64,000 nt of DNA, taken from the NCBI GenBank assembly GCA_900116395.1, contig FPAN01000003.1, forward strand, positions 1-64,000. Reading direction: 5' to 3'. Source of the stretch: Lachnospiraceae bacterium XBD2001 (GTDB lineage: Bacteria; Bacillota; Clostridia; Lachnospirales; Lachnospiraceae). Positions 27,262 through 35,051 of this stretch are shown here, one piece after another. How positions within the stretch are numbered: position 1 is the first letter of the stretch; each line of letters starts with the position of its first letter. The position numbers were made by a program, and so were the translations under genes. The notes beneath the pieces are model-generated. The model saw only the letters and a program-made list of their open reading frames with translations, searched no databases and was not told where the DNA came from.

Positions 27262-28098
27262 ATGCAGGAAGAGAAAAAGAAAAAAGAGATTACCGCTGCA
27301 ACCTTAAAATGGATTGCAGTGATTACCATGATCATTGATCATTTCGGAGCCAGTATTTTAGAGGCTTGGATGACCCGGTCTACTTTACCGTATATTCCGT
27401 CCATGGGCTTTATTGATTTACTGATTCGCGCGGTTGGACGTCTGGCATTTCCGATTTTTATTTTTCTGATGGTGGAGGGCTTATATCACACCCGCAACCG
27501 ATGGAAGTACTTGGGCCGTTTAGCGCTTTTGGCTGTAATCTCCGAGGTGCCTTTTGACTGGGCGTTTTGGATTACCAGATTCCAGAAGGACAATGGAATC
27601 TTAGTGGAGTTTGCACATCAGAATGTATTCTTCACCCTCTCCATCGGACTATTGATGATGATCCTGTTGGAGATGGTTCGTCCTCACAGCCGCTATTTTG
27701 CCCTGGACCGGGAAGTGGCCGAGAGGGACGGCACAGAGATTGCACAGGAAGCCTGGTATCTATGGACGCTTCGGTTGCTTGCATGCGCGGTGATTATGGC
27801 AGCGTGTATGGCACTGAATGAGTTTATCTGTGCGGATTACGGTGCTACCGGTATTGTTGGTTTTATCGGTATGTACTGGGGCAATGTGTTCTGGCGCACC
27901 AATTGGAGAAGCTTCTTATTGGGCCTGGGCGGCATTATTTGCCTGAATGGATTTGAAGTGTTTGCATTGTTTGATTTGATTTTTATCCGAAGATATAACG
28001 GCCAGAAGGGCAATTCCATGAACAAATGGTTCTTCTATTTTGTTTATCCGGTGCATCTGGCGATCTACGGATTGATTGTGATGTTTTATATTATTTAA
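27262..28098 (+). CDS. TraX family integral membrane protein
   Basis: Multi-spanning membrane protein of 278 residues. The N-terminal motif LKWIAVITMIIDHFGASI is the hallmark of the TraX family, named after the acetylase of F pilin; other hydrophobic segments follow at LIRAVGRLAFPIFIFLMVEG, LALLAVISEVP, FFTLSIGLLMMILLEM, and near the C terminus. In Firmicutes the family is thought to acylate surface molecules, but the substrate is unknown. The ATG at 27262 has AGGAGG eight bases upstream. The downstream MBOAT acyltransferase module makes a surface-acylation role plausible. Confidence 0.8.
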   Translation: MQEEKKKKEITAATLKWIAVITMIIDHFGASILEAWMTRSTLPYIPSMGFIDLLIRAVGRLAFPIFIFLMVEGLYHTRNRWKYLGRLALLAVISEVPFDWAFWITRFQKDNGILVEFAHQNVFFTLSIGLLMMILLEMVRPHSRYFALDREVAERDGTEIAQEAWYLWTLRLLACAVIMAACMALNEFICADYGATGIVGFIGMYWGNVFWRTNWRSFLLGLGGIICLNGFEVFALFDLIFIRRYNGQKGNSMNKWFFYFVYPVHLAIYGLIVMFYII

Positions 28099-28117
28099 TG
28101 AGTTTGGAGGCAGATCG

Positions 28118-28375
28118 ATGCAGTACGATGAGGTATGTATCAAAACATTTTTGGAGAAGCAGTTACAGCTGTTTCCGGAGATTGTAGCAGACACAGAGGA
28201 AGAGGCAGAGTACTTCCTGGAGGATTGCTGCGCAGTCGTATGTAAGAACAAGAAGGAAGTCAAGGACTACATGCTGGAGAACCTGGATGTCTACGGTATG
28301 ACCGACGAAGAGATTATGTCCTGCGAGGAAGTCTTTGCTTTGCCGGACGGAAGATATCTGATTGTGGAAGGTTAA
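28118..28375 (+). CDS. Small acidic protein of unknown function
   Basis: I do not recognise this 85-residue protein. It is acidic, predicted to be largely helical, has no signal peptide, and contains three closely spaced cysteines (EDCCAVVC) plus one later (IMSCEE). A good ribosome binding site (TTGGAGG) precedes the ATG. It lies 19 bp after the TraX-like gene and ends 4 bp before the lipoprotein gene, so it is clearly part of the operon. Its codon usage resembles its neighbours, which supports a real gene. Confidence 0.75.
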   Translation: MQYDEVCIKTFLEKQLQLFPEIVADTEEEAEYFLEDCCAVVCKNKKEVKDYMLENLDVYGMTDEEIMSCEEVFALPDGRYLIVEG

Positions 28376-28379
28376 CGTA

Positions 28380-29372
28380 ATGAAAAGATTACAGAAGAAG
28401 CTAACCGCATTCTTATGTATGCTGGTTGTGGCGCTTTCCCTGTGTGGATGTACGGTGAATGATCATATTGTATATTTCTCCGGTGGTGCGGGATTCGGGA
28501 ATGTGTTTCGCATTGGCGATTTGAAGTGCCCGGTGAAGGAAGCCAAGGTCTATCTGGCCAACTATAAGAACCTATTCGGAACCATCGGCTCCGTTAGTTT
28601 GTGGGACGGACAGTTCGATACAACGGCGATGGAATCTTCCCTGAAGGATTCGGTGATTTCTCACCTGAGCAATGTGTATGCCTTTGATCTCTATGCCAGA
28701 GACCAGAAGATTAGCTTGACCAAGAAGGAGCTTAGCGCCATTGACGAGGCGGCTAAGGAGTATTACGAATCTTTAACGAAGGAAGAGCTTCGGTATCTGC
28801 GGGTATCCCAGAAGGATATTCGTACCATGTACGAGCATTATGCCTTGGCGGAGAAGGTTTATTTTACCCTGATGGATACGGTGGATGATGAAGTCAGCGA
28901 GGACGAAGCACGTGTAATGGATGCCTACGTGTTGTACGTTACCGATGCAGAGCTGGCTACCAAGATTGAACAGAGCATTCAGTTGGGTAATGATTTTGAA
29001 ACACTGGTGAATACCTACAGCGAAGGAGATAAGACGGTGGTTTCCTTTGGCCGCCACACCTACTCTGATGAGATTGAATCGGTGGTATTCCAGCTGAACA
29101 ACGGACAGATTTCTCCGAAGCTTTCGGATGAGAACGGGTACTATTTTTTCCAGTGTGTGAACAAGTACAATGCCGAGTTGTCGGAAGAGAATAAGAGCAA
29201 TGTTATTGCCAACCGTAAGGCGGAGTTGGTACAGTCCATTATTACTTCTCAGAACCAACAGTACTACTCGGATTTGAATACCAAGTTGTGGGATAAGACC
29301 ACAATGAATGTAAGCGACGAGATTGTGACGGACTCTTTCTTCGAAGTCTTAGACCGTCATATCTCTTACTAG
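28380..29372 (+). CDS. PrsA-like foldase lipoprotein (SurA/PpiC type)
   Basis: Predicted lipoprotein of 330 residues. The signal peptide MKRLQKKLTAFLCMLVVALS ends in the lipobox LCGC. The mature part has a SurA-N-like helical region and a parvulin-like segment near residues 185-270 (including FETLVNTYSEGDKTVVSFGRH and VVFQLNNGQIS), so it probably acts as an extracellular folding factor outside the membrane. Catalytic competence of the parvulin part is uncertain. The ATG at 28380 follows the previous stop by 4 bp; a TTG at 28362 would extend the signal peptide oddly and is rejected. Confidence 0.8.
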   Translation: MKRLQKKLTAFLCMLVVALSLCGCTVNDHIVYFSGGAGFGNVFRIGDLKCPVKEAKVYLANYKNLFGTIGSVSLWDGQFDTTAMESSLKDSVISHLSNVYAFDLYARDQKISLTKKELSAIDEAAKEYYESLTKEELRYLRVSQKDIRTMYEHYALAEKVYFTLMDTVDDEVSEDEARVMDAYVLYVTDAELATKIEQSIQLGNDFETLVNTYSEGDKTVVSFGRHTYSDEIESVVFQLNNGQISPKLSDENGYYFFQCVNKYNAELSEENKSNVIANRKAELVQSIITSQNQQYYSDLNTKLWDKTTMNVSDEIVTDSFFEVLDRHISY

Positions 29373-29385
29373 GAAAGGAAGAACA

Positions 29386-30780
29386 ATGCTTTTTAGTTCT
29401 CTTGTTTTTTTGTGGTGCTTCCTTCCGTTGACATTGATCGGATATTGGTTGATGCCCAATGTGCGGTGGAAGAACGGACTGTTGCTTCTGGCCAGTCTTG
29501 TCTTCTATAGCTGGGGAGAACCACTGTATATTCTACTGATGCTGTTGGTGGTAACGGTAGATTATCTGGTGGCCCTTCTGATACCGCGATGGGGCGGATG
29601 GATACTGGCCTTGGGGATTACAGCGAACCTGTTATCCCTGGGCTATTTTAAATATTTTGGATTCTTACAGCATATTGTAAACAGCGTGTTGCATCGGGAT
29701 GCATTGGCATTCCCGGAGGTGGCGTTGCCTCTTGGAATATCCTTCTATACCTTCCAGTCTATGAGCTACATGATTGATGTGTATCGTGGCCAGACGAAGC
29801 CCCAGAAGAATTATTTCCGATTGCTTCTGTATGTTTCACTGTTCCCACAGTTAGTAGCCGGACCGATTGTCCGTTATAAGGACGTAGAGACGGAGATTGC
29901 AGGACGTAGCGTCAGCAGTGAAGATTGCGTCTATGGACTGCGAAGATTCTGCTTCGGTCTTGCCAAGAAGGTGATCTTGTCCAATACCTTGGCTTATTAT
30001 GCAGACCAGATTATGGATAGCGATTATCATTCCCTTAGTTCCGGGGTACTCTGGCTGGGAGCGATTCTTTATACCATGCAGATTTACTATGACTTTTCCG
30101 GTTATTCCGATATGGCCATTGGACTGGGACGCATCTTCGGATTTCATTTTCTGGAGAACTTCAACTATCCTTATGTGTCTTCTTCCGTGCGGGAGTTCTG
30201 GCGCAGATGGCACATCTCCTTGTCCACCTGGTTCCGGGAGTATGTGTATATTCCCCTCGGTGGTAATCGCAAGGGGCGTGTGCGTACCTATGTGAATCTG
30301 GGCATCGTATTTTTTTTGACCGGCCTGTGGCATGGTGCCAGCTTCGCATTTGTGTTCTGGGGATTGTACCATGGGTTCTTCATGATCTTGGAGCGCCTGT
30401 TCCTTGGTAAGTGGTTGGAGAGGAATCCATGGAAGTGGGTGAACCACCTCTATACCATGGTGGTAGTCATCTGCGGATGGGTGTTCTTCCGTATTGATCG
30501 CATCACCCATGGCCTGAAGTATGTGTGGCGCATGTTGACTTTCCAACAGGGCGACTTGGGGTTGGTGGATTTTTTGTCTCTGAAGATGCTGGTGATGTTG
30601 GTAATTGCGATTCTTCTGATGGGCTTTTTCCAGGAGAAGAATCGTGCTTGGCGGGATGCATTGTATAGCGAGAAGACCGAATCCGTGCTGTTGAATGCAG
30701 TGGCAATTCTTGGATTGTGTTATTCGATTTTGCTGTTGGTGTCCGATGCCTATAATCCTTTTATTTATTTCCGTTTCTAA
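29386..30780 (+). CDS. MBOAT family O-acyltransferase (AlgI/DltB-like)
   Basis: Membrane-bound O-acyltransferase of 464 residues with about ten hydrophobic segments. It moves acyl groups across the membrane for attachment to extracellular polymers. Family motifs are FWRRWHISLSTWFREYVYIP and the catalytic-histidine motif LTGLWHGASFAFVFWG. The gene has AGGAAAGGAAG as ribosome binding site and is followed after 11 bp by an AlgJ/AlgX-like gene, the usual partner. The acceptor polymer is unknown; a cell-wall or exopolysaccharide is likely. Confidence 0.92.
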   Translation: MLFSSLVFLWCFLPLTLIGYWLMPNVRWKNGLLLLASLVFYSWGEPLYILLMLLVVTVDYLVALLIPRWGGWILALGITANLLSLGYFKYFGFLQHIVNSVLHRDALAFPEVALPLGISFYTFQSMSYMIDVYRGQTKPQKNYFRLLLYVSLFPQLVAGPIVRYKDVETEIAGRSVSSEDCVYGLRRFCFGLAKKVILSNTLAYYADQIMDSDYHSLSSGVLWLGAILYTMQIYYDFSGYSDMAIGLGRIFGFHFLENFNYPYVSSSVREFWRRWHISLSTWFREYVYIPLGGNRKGRVRTYVNLGIVFFLTGLWHGASFAFVFWGLYHGFFMILERLFLGKWLERNPWKWVNHLYTMVVVICGWVFFRIDRITHGLKYVWRMLTFQQGDLGLVDFLSLKMLVMLVIAILLMGFFQEKNRAWRDALYSEKTESVLLNAVAILGLCYSILLLVSDAYNPFIYFRF

Positions 30781-30791
30781 GGAATGATTTG

Positions 30792-31934
30792 ATGAAAAAT
30801 AAAATTTTTGCCGGAATTGTTCTGGGCGTTTTGATTCTTCCGAATCTGCTGTTTCTTGCCTTGCGTGGTCATATTGATACCACCAATCGTGAGAATCGGG
30901 CGTATGCTGCGTTCCCGGAACTGTCCGTATCCAATTATCAAAATATATCCTCCGGATTGGAGGCGTATTATACCGATCGTCTGCCTTTTAAGAATCAGCT
31001 GAAACGATTGTCATCCGGACTGGATCGTATCTGGGCCGTAGGGAAGTCCAATTATGACACTTACTATGCCATGGATACCGTTACGGAAGGGAAGGACAAT
31101 TGGCTGTTCTATACCGTCACCCAGGCGGATGAGAATAGTGTGACGGAACTCTTCGGACGGAATCTCTATTCCGAAGAGGAGCTTGCTGCGCTGGCCGAAC
31201 AAGCAACAGCGGCCCAGACCTTCTTAGGAGATCGAGGTGCACAGTTGGTGCTTCTGTATCCACCAAGCAAAGAATTCGTCTACGATGATTATCTACCGGA
31301 GAATATTCAGGCGGGTATGACGGACTATCCGCGGTGTGAACAGCTGGCGGATTATCTGAAGGCCCATACCACTGTTCCTGTGTCTTATCCGAAGGAAATC
31401 CTAAAGCAGGGTAGAAGTCTTGGTAATACTTATTATCAGTACGACAGTCACTGGAACAACATCGGTGCGGTGCTTGCATTGCAGGAGCTGTTACCGTTGG
31501 TAGGGCGGGAAGCCATTCCCCTTACACCGGAGATGCTTGTGGCGTATTCGGATGGTTACCCGAGAGACTTGCTTGGCATTCTCGGTACTTGGGAAGATGT
31601 TCCGGATACCTATTACGGTGTGTACTATAAGCCGGATGTGACGTATGAGACGGTGGCATATTACAACGACGATTATGCGATTTATTCTTCCAATGCTGGG
31701 GATGATCGGACGGTATTGTTGTTGGGAGATTCCTTCAGCTGGAATCTCATTCAGTATTTGGCATCGGATTTTCAATCGGTGATTCTCGCAACGGATGAAG
31801 CGAAGGCAGCAGAGTTCTTCGTAAATAATCATCCGGATATTGTGATCGTAGAGACGGCACAGCGTAAATACGACGCCCAGGAGCACGTGCTTGTGAAGCT
31901 GGAAGAGGCGATTCGTTTGTTGGAAAACCAATAG
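30792..31934 (+). CDS. AlgJ/AlgX-like DHHW-family acetyltransferase partner
   Basis: Predicted membrane-anchored, extracellular SGNH-like protein of 380 residues. A single N-terminal hydrophobic segment (residues 4-22) is followed by a domain with YQYDSHWNNIGAV, a match to the DxHW motif of AlgJ/AlgX proteins, and by VLLLGDSFSWNLIQYLA, the GDSFS serine block. It probably takes the acyl group presented by the MBOAT protein and passes it to the polysaccharide. The ATG at 30792 has AAGGA 8 bp upstream; the TTG at 30789 is less likely. Confidence 0.87.
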   Translation: MKNKIFAGIVLGVLILPNLLFLALRGHIDTTNRENRAYAAFPELSVSNYQNISSGLEAYYTDRLPFKNQLKRLSSGLDRIWAVGKSNYDTYYAMDTVTEGKDNWLFYTVTQADENSVTELFGRNLYSEEELAALAEQATAAQTFLGDRGAQLVLLYPPSKEFVYDDYLPENIQAGMTDYPRCEQLADYLKAHTTVPVSYPKEILKQGRSLGNTYYQYDSHWNNIGAVLALQELLPLVGREAIPLTPEMLVAYSDGYPRDLLGILGTWEDVPDTYYGVYYKPDVTYETVAYYNDDYAIYSSNAGDDRTVLLLGDSFSWNLIQYLASDFQSVILATDEAKAAEFFVNNHPDIVIVETAQRKYDAQEHVLVKLEEAIRLLENQ

Positions 31935-31986
31935 TTTTGTCATGTTGTTTTTCCAACGAAAAATACAACTGAAAAAATTGTATGAA

Positions 31987-32024
31987 AAAAAGTAGTAAAA
32001 AAATATAATTTACTACTTTTTTTA
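31987..32024 (+). terminator. Intrinsic terminator after the acylation cluster
   Basis: Stem of about 11 bp (aaaagtagtaa/ttactactttt, 31987-31997 with 32010-32020) flanked by A and T runs, so it could work in both directions. The surrounding gap (31935-32112) is very AT-rich. Confidence 0.75.
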
Positions 32025-32027
32025 TAT

Positions 32028-32055
32028 TTGCAAAATAAACATATAAGTGTATAAT
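32028..32055 (+). promoter_or_regulatory. Predicted promoter of the H1-like protein gene
   Basis: TTGCAA (32028-32033), 16-bp spacer and a consensus TATAAT (32050-32055). It is embedded in AT-rich DNA directly after the terminator, which may add an UP-element effect. Confidence 0.6.
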
Positions 32056-32112
32056 CAAATTTGCGAGACTAGATTTTTTTTTCTACCAATTTTTCAATGA
32101 GAGGAGAACAAA

Positions 32113-32580
32113 ATGGACGAGATCAAGAAATTATCTGAAGAGCTTGCAAAAGACGTAAGCACCAAAGCATCTGATGCCAAGAAGGCCGTAGAGACCAAGG
32201 CAGCAGCAGCTAAGAAGACCGTTGCTAAGAAGACCACAGCAACCAAGAAGGCAGCTACTACTAAGGCAGCAGCAGCTAAGAAGACCGTTGCTAAGAAGAC
32301 TACAGCAACCAAGAAGGCAGCTACTACCAAGGCAGCAGCAACCAAGAAGGCAGCTACCACAGCTAAGAAGACCGTTGCTAAGAAGGTCGCAGCAGTTGTT
32401 AAGGATCCTAAGGTAAATGTTAATCTTCAGTTCGCAGACAAGGATCTGAAGCTTGCTGACATTATCAAGAAGGTTCAGGCTGCAGAGAAGAACGGCAAGA
32501 AGTATGACATTTACTTGAAGCCGGAAGAGTACAAGGCTTACTACGTTGTTGATGGTAAGGCTGGTGCAGTTGATTTGTAA
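32113..32580 (+). CDS. Histone H1-like Lys/Ala-rich protein with DUF6465-like tail
   Basis: Small, very basic protein of 155 residues. Residues 1-29 are mixed, residues 30-95 consist of Lys/Ala/Thr repeats, and the last 55 residues form a compact conserved-looking domain (VNLQFADKDLKLADIIKKV to YDIYLKPEEYKAYYVVDG) that resembles the DUF6465 domain of Lachnospiraceae proteins. The repeats resemble the C-terminal tail of histone H1 and bacterial HU-like tails, so DNA or RNA binding is likely but unproven. The gene is single, with its own strong promoter and terminator, suggesting high expression. Confidence 0.82.
   Translation: MDEIKKLSEELAKDVSTKASDAKKAVETKAAAAKKTVAKKTTATKKAATTKAAAAKKTVAKKTTATKKAATTKAAATKKAATTAKKTVAKKVAAVVKDPKVNVNLQFADKDLKLADIIKKVQAAEKNGKKYDIYLKPEEYKAYYVVDGKAGAVDL
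32200..32331 (+). repeat. Two 66-bp in-frame tandem repeats
   Basis: Two near-identical 66-bp units (32200-32265 and 32266-32331) code for the same 22 residues, AAAAKKTVAKKTTATKKAATTK in both copies (residues 30-51 and 52-73). A partial third copy follows. Differences between copies are silent, for example acc versus act. Such repeats can change in number by slippage or recombination. Confidence 0.85.
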
Positions 32581-32613
32581 GTCTTTTTAGGGGATTTTGT
32601 ATAGGGTTTAAGG

Positions 32614-32644
32614 AGATGTTGGATTACCAACATCTTCTTTTTTT
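32614..32644 (+). terminator. Intrinsic terminator of the H1-like gene
   Basis: 9-bp perfect stem agatgttgg/ccaacatct (32614-32622 with 32627-32635), loop atta, and a T-rich tail. Confidence 0.87.
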
Positions 32645-32680
32645 ACAAAAAAAGAACCTACCGTATGAACGGTAGGTTCC
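32645..32680 (-). terminator. Intrinsic terminator of htpG
   Basis: 10-bp perfect stem (32654-32663 with 32670-32679) with a 6-nt loop; on the - strand it is followed by a run of T. It faces the + strand terminator and separates the two convergent genes. Confidence 0.87.
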
Positions 32681-32695
32681 ATTGGTTCCTAATTC

Positions 32696-34756
32696 TTATT
32701 TTGCAAGAAGCATCATAATCTTATTGGTACGCTGTACGAATGCAGCCATGTCCTCCGGATTCAGAGGCTGGTTGGAAATCTTTGCCAAGTCATACAACTG
32801 CTTAGCAAACAACTGGGTATGCTCGCCGTCCTTATGGGATACGAGATAGGTCACCAATTCGTTGTTGGCGTTCAAGGTTAAGGTCTCCTGGCTTCCGAAC
32901 ATGCTAGGATCCATTCCGTACATGTTGTACATCTTCATCATATCCTGCATACGACGCTGTCCTTCGTCGATGGTAATCATGGAAGCGATGTCCTTGTTTT
33001 TGAACTTCTCAACCTTCACGGTTAAGTTGTCTTTGTTCAATGCCTTCTTGAAAATTTCACTTAAGGTATCGGTGGATGCCTTCAATTCTTCTTCGGAAGA
33101 TTCCTCTACCAAATCCTCGGTCAGATCGGAATCGATACGTAAGAACTTGTAGTTCTCATTGCGCTGCTCCAACTGGGTAATGAAGGAGGTATCGATGGCG
33201 TGGTTCAGGATGACCGCGTTCTTGTTCTGTTCCTTGAAGAGGGCGATGTACTGACCCTGCTGCTGTTCATCGGTTACATAATATACCGGCTTGCGGGTAT
33301 CCTTCTTTTCGGTGTTCTCGGTCTTTTCATCCTTAGAAGCATCCTCTTCCTTGGAAGCATCCTCCTCCTTAGGTTCCTCTTTGACTAAGAGTTCCGGAAG
33401 GGTGGTATAGTTGCCGTTGATGTCCTTGAAGAGGATGTAGTCATTCATACGATCACAGAACTTGGTATCCTTCAAGCAACCGAACTTGATGAATGGGCTG
33501 ATGTCATCCCAATACTTCTCATAGCTCTCTTTGTCGGTCTTGCACATGCCGGAAAGCTTGTCCGCAACCTTCTTGGTGATGTAATCGGAAATCTTGGTAA
33601 CGAATCCATCGTTCTGTAATGCGGAACGGGAAACGTTCAGTGGGAGATCCGGACAATCAATAACACCCTTTAAGAGCATTAAGAATTCCGGAATGACTTC
33701 CTTGATATTGTCGGCAATGAATACCTGGTTGTTGTAAAGCTTGATGGTACCTTCGATGGATTCATACTCGGTATTAATCTTCGGGAAGTAAAGAATTCCC
33801 TTCAGGTTAAATGGGTAATCCATGTTCAAATGAATCCAGAACAGAGGCTCCTTGAAGTCATTGAAGACCTTGCGATAGAAGTCTTTGTATTCCTCGTCGG
33901 TGCACTCGCTAGGATTCTTGGCCCATAACGGATGAATATCATTCAATGGAACCGGACGCTTTACAATCTTTAACTGATCCTTGGCAGGAGATACCTCTAC
34001 CTGTTCCTTGGTTCCGTCTTCTTTTTCTTTTTCTTCGTACTTGGCATCTTCATGAATCTCTTCGATGACGGTGTCGGTATCCAACTTATCTTCACGATTG
34101 ATGGTCTCGTATTCTTCCGGTGCGTTGGCCTTCTCCAAGTAGATTGGGGTAGGCATGAAGGAACAATACTTCTCCAAAATCTCTCTTGCACGATACTCGT
34201 TGGCGAACTCCAGACAATCTTCATTCAGGAAGAGGGTAATGGTGGTTCCCACTTCTTCACGATCGCCGGTGTCCATGGTGTACTCGGTTCCACCGTCGCA
34301 CTCCCAATGAACCGCCTTGGTACGTGCCTTGTAGGACTTGGTGTCGATGTGAACTTCATCGGCTACCATGAAGGCGGAGTAGAAGCCAAGACCGAAATGT
34401 CCGATAATCTGGTCTTCGCTGGCCTTGTCCTTGTACTTCTCTAAGAAATCCGTTGCTCCGGAGAATGCAATCTGGTTGATGTATTCATTGACTTCTTCGG
34501 AAGTCATACCAATACCGTTATCCTTGATGGTTAAGGTCTTGGCTTCCGGATCCACGATGACATGAATTTCCGGTTTATAATCTGCAGGGAGTTCGTACTC
34601 GCCCATCATGTCTAACTTTTTCAGTTTGGTAATGGCATCGCATCCGTTGGATACCAACTCACGATAGAAGATATCATGATCGGAATAGAGCCACTTCTTG
34701 ATGACCGGGAAAATATTCTCGCTCGTAATTGATAAACTACCTGTTTTCTGTGCCAT
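32696..34756 (-). CDS. htpG: Hsp90-family chaperone HtpG
   Basis: ATP-dependent chaperone with an N-terminal GHKL ATPase: ELVSNGCDAITKL, DNGIGMT and GHFGLGFYSAFMV are the nucleotide-binding motifs. Length of 686 residues is above the roughly 625 of E. coli HtpG because of two charged insertions: about residues 214-266 between the N and middle domains (rich in E, D and K), and residues 461-488, which contain the duplicated EEDASK. AAGGAGTGAT is its ribosome binding site. A perfect CIRCE element lies 110 bp upstream, next to its promoter, so HrcA control is likely. Confidence 0.96.
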   Translation of the reverse strand: MAQKTGSLSITSENIFPVIKKWLYSDHDIFYRELVSNGCDAITKLKKLDMMGEYELPADYKPEIHVIVDPEAKTLTIKDNGIGMTSEEVNEYINQIAFSGATDFLEKYKDKASEDQIIGHFGLGFYSAFMVADEVHIDTKSYKARTKAVHWECDGGTEYTMDTGDREEVGTTITLFLNEDCLEFANEYRAREILEKYCSFMPTPIYLEKANAPEEYETINREDKLDTDTVIEEIHEDAKYEEKEKEDGTKEQVEVSPAKDQLKIVKRPVPLNDIHPLWAKNPSECTDEEYKDFYRKVFNDFKEPLFWIHLNMDYPFNLKGILYFPKINTEYESIEGTIKLYNNQVFIADNIKEVIPEFLMLLKGVIDCPDLPLNVSRSALQNDGFVTKISDYITKKVADKLSGMCKTDKESYEKYWDDISPFIKFGCLKDTKFCDRMNDYILFKDINGNYTTLPELLVKEEPKEEDASKEEDASKDEKTENTEKKDTRKPVYYVTDEQQQGQYIALFKEQNKNAVILNHAIDTSFITQLEQRNENYKFLRIDSDLTEDLVEESSEEELKASTDTLSEIFKKALNKDNLTVKVEKFKNKDIASMITIDEGQRRMQDMMKMYNMYGMDPSMFGSQETLTLNANNELVTYLVSHKDGEHTQLFAKQLYDLAKISNQPLNPEDMAAFVQRTNKIMMLLAK

Positions 34757-34830
34757 ACTATCACTCCTTTATATCTCGATGGGAGAGCTTTAATATAGAA
34801 GAAACTCTCCATCTAAAATCCACAAATCCT

Positions 34831-34859
34831 ATTATAGTCGGGCGTGGTGTAAAATACAA
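34831..34859 (-). promoter_or_regulatory. Predicted promoter of htpG
   Basis: On the - strand: TTGTAT (34859 to 34854), 17-bp spacer and TATAAT (34836 to 34831). The CIRCE element begins 7 bp upstream of the -35. Confidence 0.65.
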
Positions 34860-34866
34860 TACAAAA

Positions 34867-34893
34867 TTAGCACTCTTTTTAATAGAGTGCTAA
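34867..34893. promoter_or_regulatory. CIRCE operator (HrcA binding site)
   Basis: TTAGCACTC, nine-base spacer and GAGTGCTAA: a perfect match to the CIRCE consensus. It lies between htpG (-) and the chemoreceptor gene (+), close to the htpG -35 box, about 110 bp from the htpG start and 159 bp from the chemoreceptor start. HrcA repression of htpG is the simplest reading. Confidence 0.93.
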
Positions 34894-34950
34894 CAATTTA
34901 TGGAAAATGTCGTTTCTATTATCTGATAATTTACAAAAAATAGGTCAATG

Positions 34951-34959
34951 TGATAGAAT
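34951..34959 (+). promoter_or_regulatory. Extended -10 promoter of the chemoreceptor gene
   Basis: TGATAGAAT: TGA followed by TAGAAT (34954-34959), with a weak TTACAA 17 bp upstream (34931-34936). The leader of about 85 nt holds a small hairpin (gcttgc/gcaagc, 35007-35012 with 35024-35029). Confidence 0.45.
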
Positions 34960-35051
34960 AATACATATAAATGGGGGAATTTACGCGTCGTTAGTTTTGG
35001 TAAATTGCTTGCAGTAGTGCTTGGCAAGCTTTATTAATAGGAGGTAGAGCA

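Noticed and set aside
32200-32331. Possible CRISPR-like repeats
   Set aside because: The units abut without spacers, are in frame and encode the protein repeat.
32094-32360. Ala/Val/Phe-rich frame on the - strand
   Set aside because: Reverse complement of the Lys/Ala repeats of the H1-like gene; looks hydrophobic only because AAG reads as CTT.
34960-35051. Cyclic di-GMP riboswitch before the chemoreceptor gene
   Set aside because: Only a 6-bp hairpin is present; the conserved aptamer core and tetraloop receptor are missing.
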